Shown: positions 5,581 to 6,120 of the stretch, in pieces
Layout: each line of letters begins with the position of its first letter
Numbering within the stretch: position 1 is the first letter of the stretch
NCBI GenBank assembly: GCA_002306345.1
Contig: DBRQ01000002.1
Coordinates: 27,794-33,913, forward strand
DNA: 6,120 nucleotides
Reading direction: 5' to 3'
Origin: Candidatus Pacebacteria bacterium UBA1364
GTDB lineage: Bacteria; Patescibacteriota; Microgenomatia; UBA1400; PJMF01
The notes under the pieces: generated by a model
Seen by the model: only the letters and a program-made list of their open reading frames with translations
What the model was told of the DNA's origin: nothing
Databases searched by the model: none
Program-made: the position numbers and the translations under genes

Positions 5581-6120
5581 TTACTCTTTAACTAAAGTAG
5601 CAATAACCACCCCTCGTCGCAAAACTGTCCCCTCTGGTACACACGTCACTAATTTAAGCTGACGTACATCATAACGCTGCGCTAAAATAAAAGTGTCAGT
5701 AGGTTGAACTTCAGTATTACTTTGTACTTGATAAGTATATTTGACGTTATTGTAAGTTAAATAAATTTTATCACCATTTTTCAGAGTCATAATTTTACTA
5801 AAAATCGAAGAGTAACGACGAGGGTTTTTTTCACTTGGATTGTAAAATTGACGTAAAACCGAATGACCAAAAATAACTGGTGCACCAGGTTCTCCAGGCA
5901 AAGCAGTGCCTGGATACTGAATTAAGCTTTTATTCAGATCAGTCCCACCAACTCTGACTTTTGCATTACTTATCTCAATGGCGGGAATATCTAAGCGGTA
6001 TTCTTCTACCTTATAGTCGGCACTGGTGAAATCAGAACTTTGCTCACTGAACCAATTACTTAAATCGGTGTAATCAAGGCTGTAATCCAAAATCACTGGT
6101 TCATCTAAAACCGCTTTTGG
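5581..6120 (-). CDS. Sortase family transpeptidase, C-terminal part (N-terminus outside window)
   Basis: Sortases are membrane-anchored cysteine transpeptidases that cleave LPXTG-like sorting signals and attach proteins to the cell surface. The reading frame is open from the right edge for 179 codons to a TAA at 5583-5581. The GTG at 6096 has no ribosome-binding site and is probably an internal Val. The catalytic domain shows LDIPAIEI (5997-5974), YPGTALPGEPGAPVIFGHSV (5916-5857) with the catalytic His codon at 5865-5863, the LKLVTCVPEGT motif with the catalytic Cys at 5643-5641, and the candidate catalytic Arg in LRRGVV (5619-5614). The full triad is therefore present. The N-terminal signal/anchor segment expected for the family is not in view. 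The TCVPEGT context resembles sortases of the class D/E type, but I would not fix the class. It is tightly linked to ruvX; no substrate gene is visible. Confidence 0.92.
   Translation of the reverse strand, partial: PKAVLDEPVILDYSLDYTDLSNWFSEQSSDFTSADYKVEEYRLDIPAIEISNAKVRVGGTDLNKSLIQYPGTALPGEPGAPVIFGHSVLRQFYNPSEKNPRRYSSIFSKIMTLKNGDKIYLTYNNVKYTYQVQSNTEVQPTDTFILAQRYDVRQLKLVTCVPEGTVLRRGVVIATLVKE

Noticed and set aside
5468..5662. 64-codon plus-strand open frame spanning ruvX and the sortase end
   Set aside because: It is antisense to two recognised genes and has no start signals.
5577..6096. GTG at 6096 as the sortase start
   Set aside because: The frame remains open to the window edge, no Shine-Dalgarno precedes the GTG, and the expected membrane anchor would be missing; the gene is treated as cut by the window edge.

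Overview
The window looks like a bacterial chromosome from an AT-rich, small-genome lineage. All recognisable genes are on the minus strand, so transcription runs from high to low coordinates. The best guess at the host is a Patescibacteria/CPR-type bacterium. This is an inference from divergent but intact RpoB/RpoC sequences, a sortase beside ruvX and mltG, and rpoBC detached from the usual rplJ-rplL partners. Sequence alone cannot fix the phylum. RuvX appears to end at a TGA, so the standard meaning of UGA fits better than the UGA-glycine code of Gracilibacteria-type lineages.

Layout in transcription order: a sortase fragment (6120-5581, N-terminus outside the window); ruvX (5579-5166), one base after the sortase stop; a 109-nt gap with a weak candidate promoter; mltG, an endolytic murein transglycosylase (5056-4067); a 297-nt intergenic leader (4066-3770); rpoB, complete at 1158 codons (3769-293); a 26-nt gap; and the first 88 codons of rpoC (266 to the window edge).

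The first three genes concern the cell envelope and RNA/DNA housekeeping: surface-protein anchoring, a Holliday-junction-resolvase-like nuclease and peptidoglycan strand release. The last two encode the two largest RNA polymerase subunits. The most information-rich non-coding piece is the mltG-rpoB gap. It carries a good extended -10 promoter overlapping the mltG stop, an orphan Shine-Dalgarno sequence, and a terminator-type hairpin with a U-tract whose left arm can also pair into an upstream hairpin. It also has a possible second promoter and the rpoB ribosome-binding site. This is consistent with attenuated control of rpoBC, or with a short RNA of about 125 nt made upstream of rpoBC.

Within RpoB, the rifampicin pocket carries several substitutions at classical contact or resistance positions, the motif before the catalytic-centre Glu-Asp pair is altered, and the C-terminus is a long strongly acidic tail. 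I see no tRNA, rRNA, CRISPR array, insertion sequence or phage feature. No radically new system is evident. The leader and the RpoB peculiarities are the points most worth checking.
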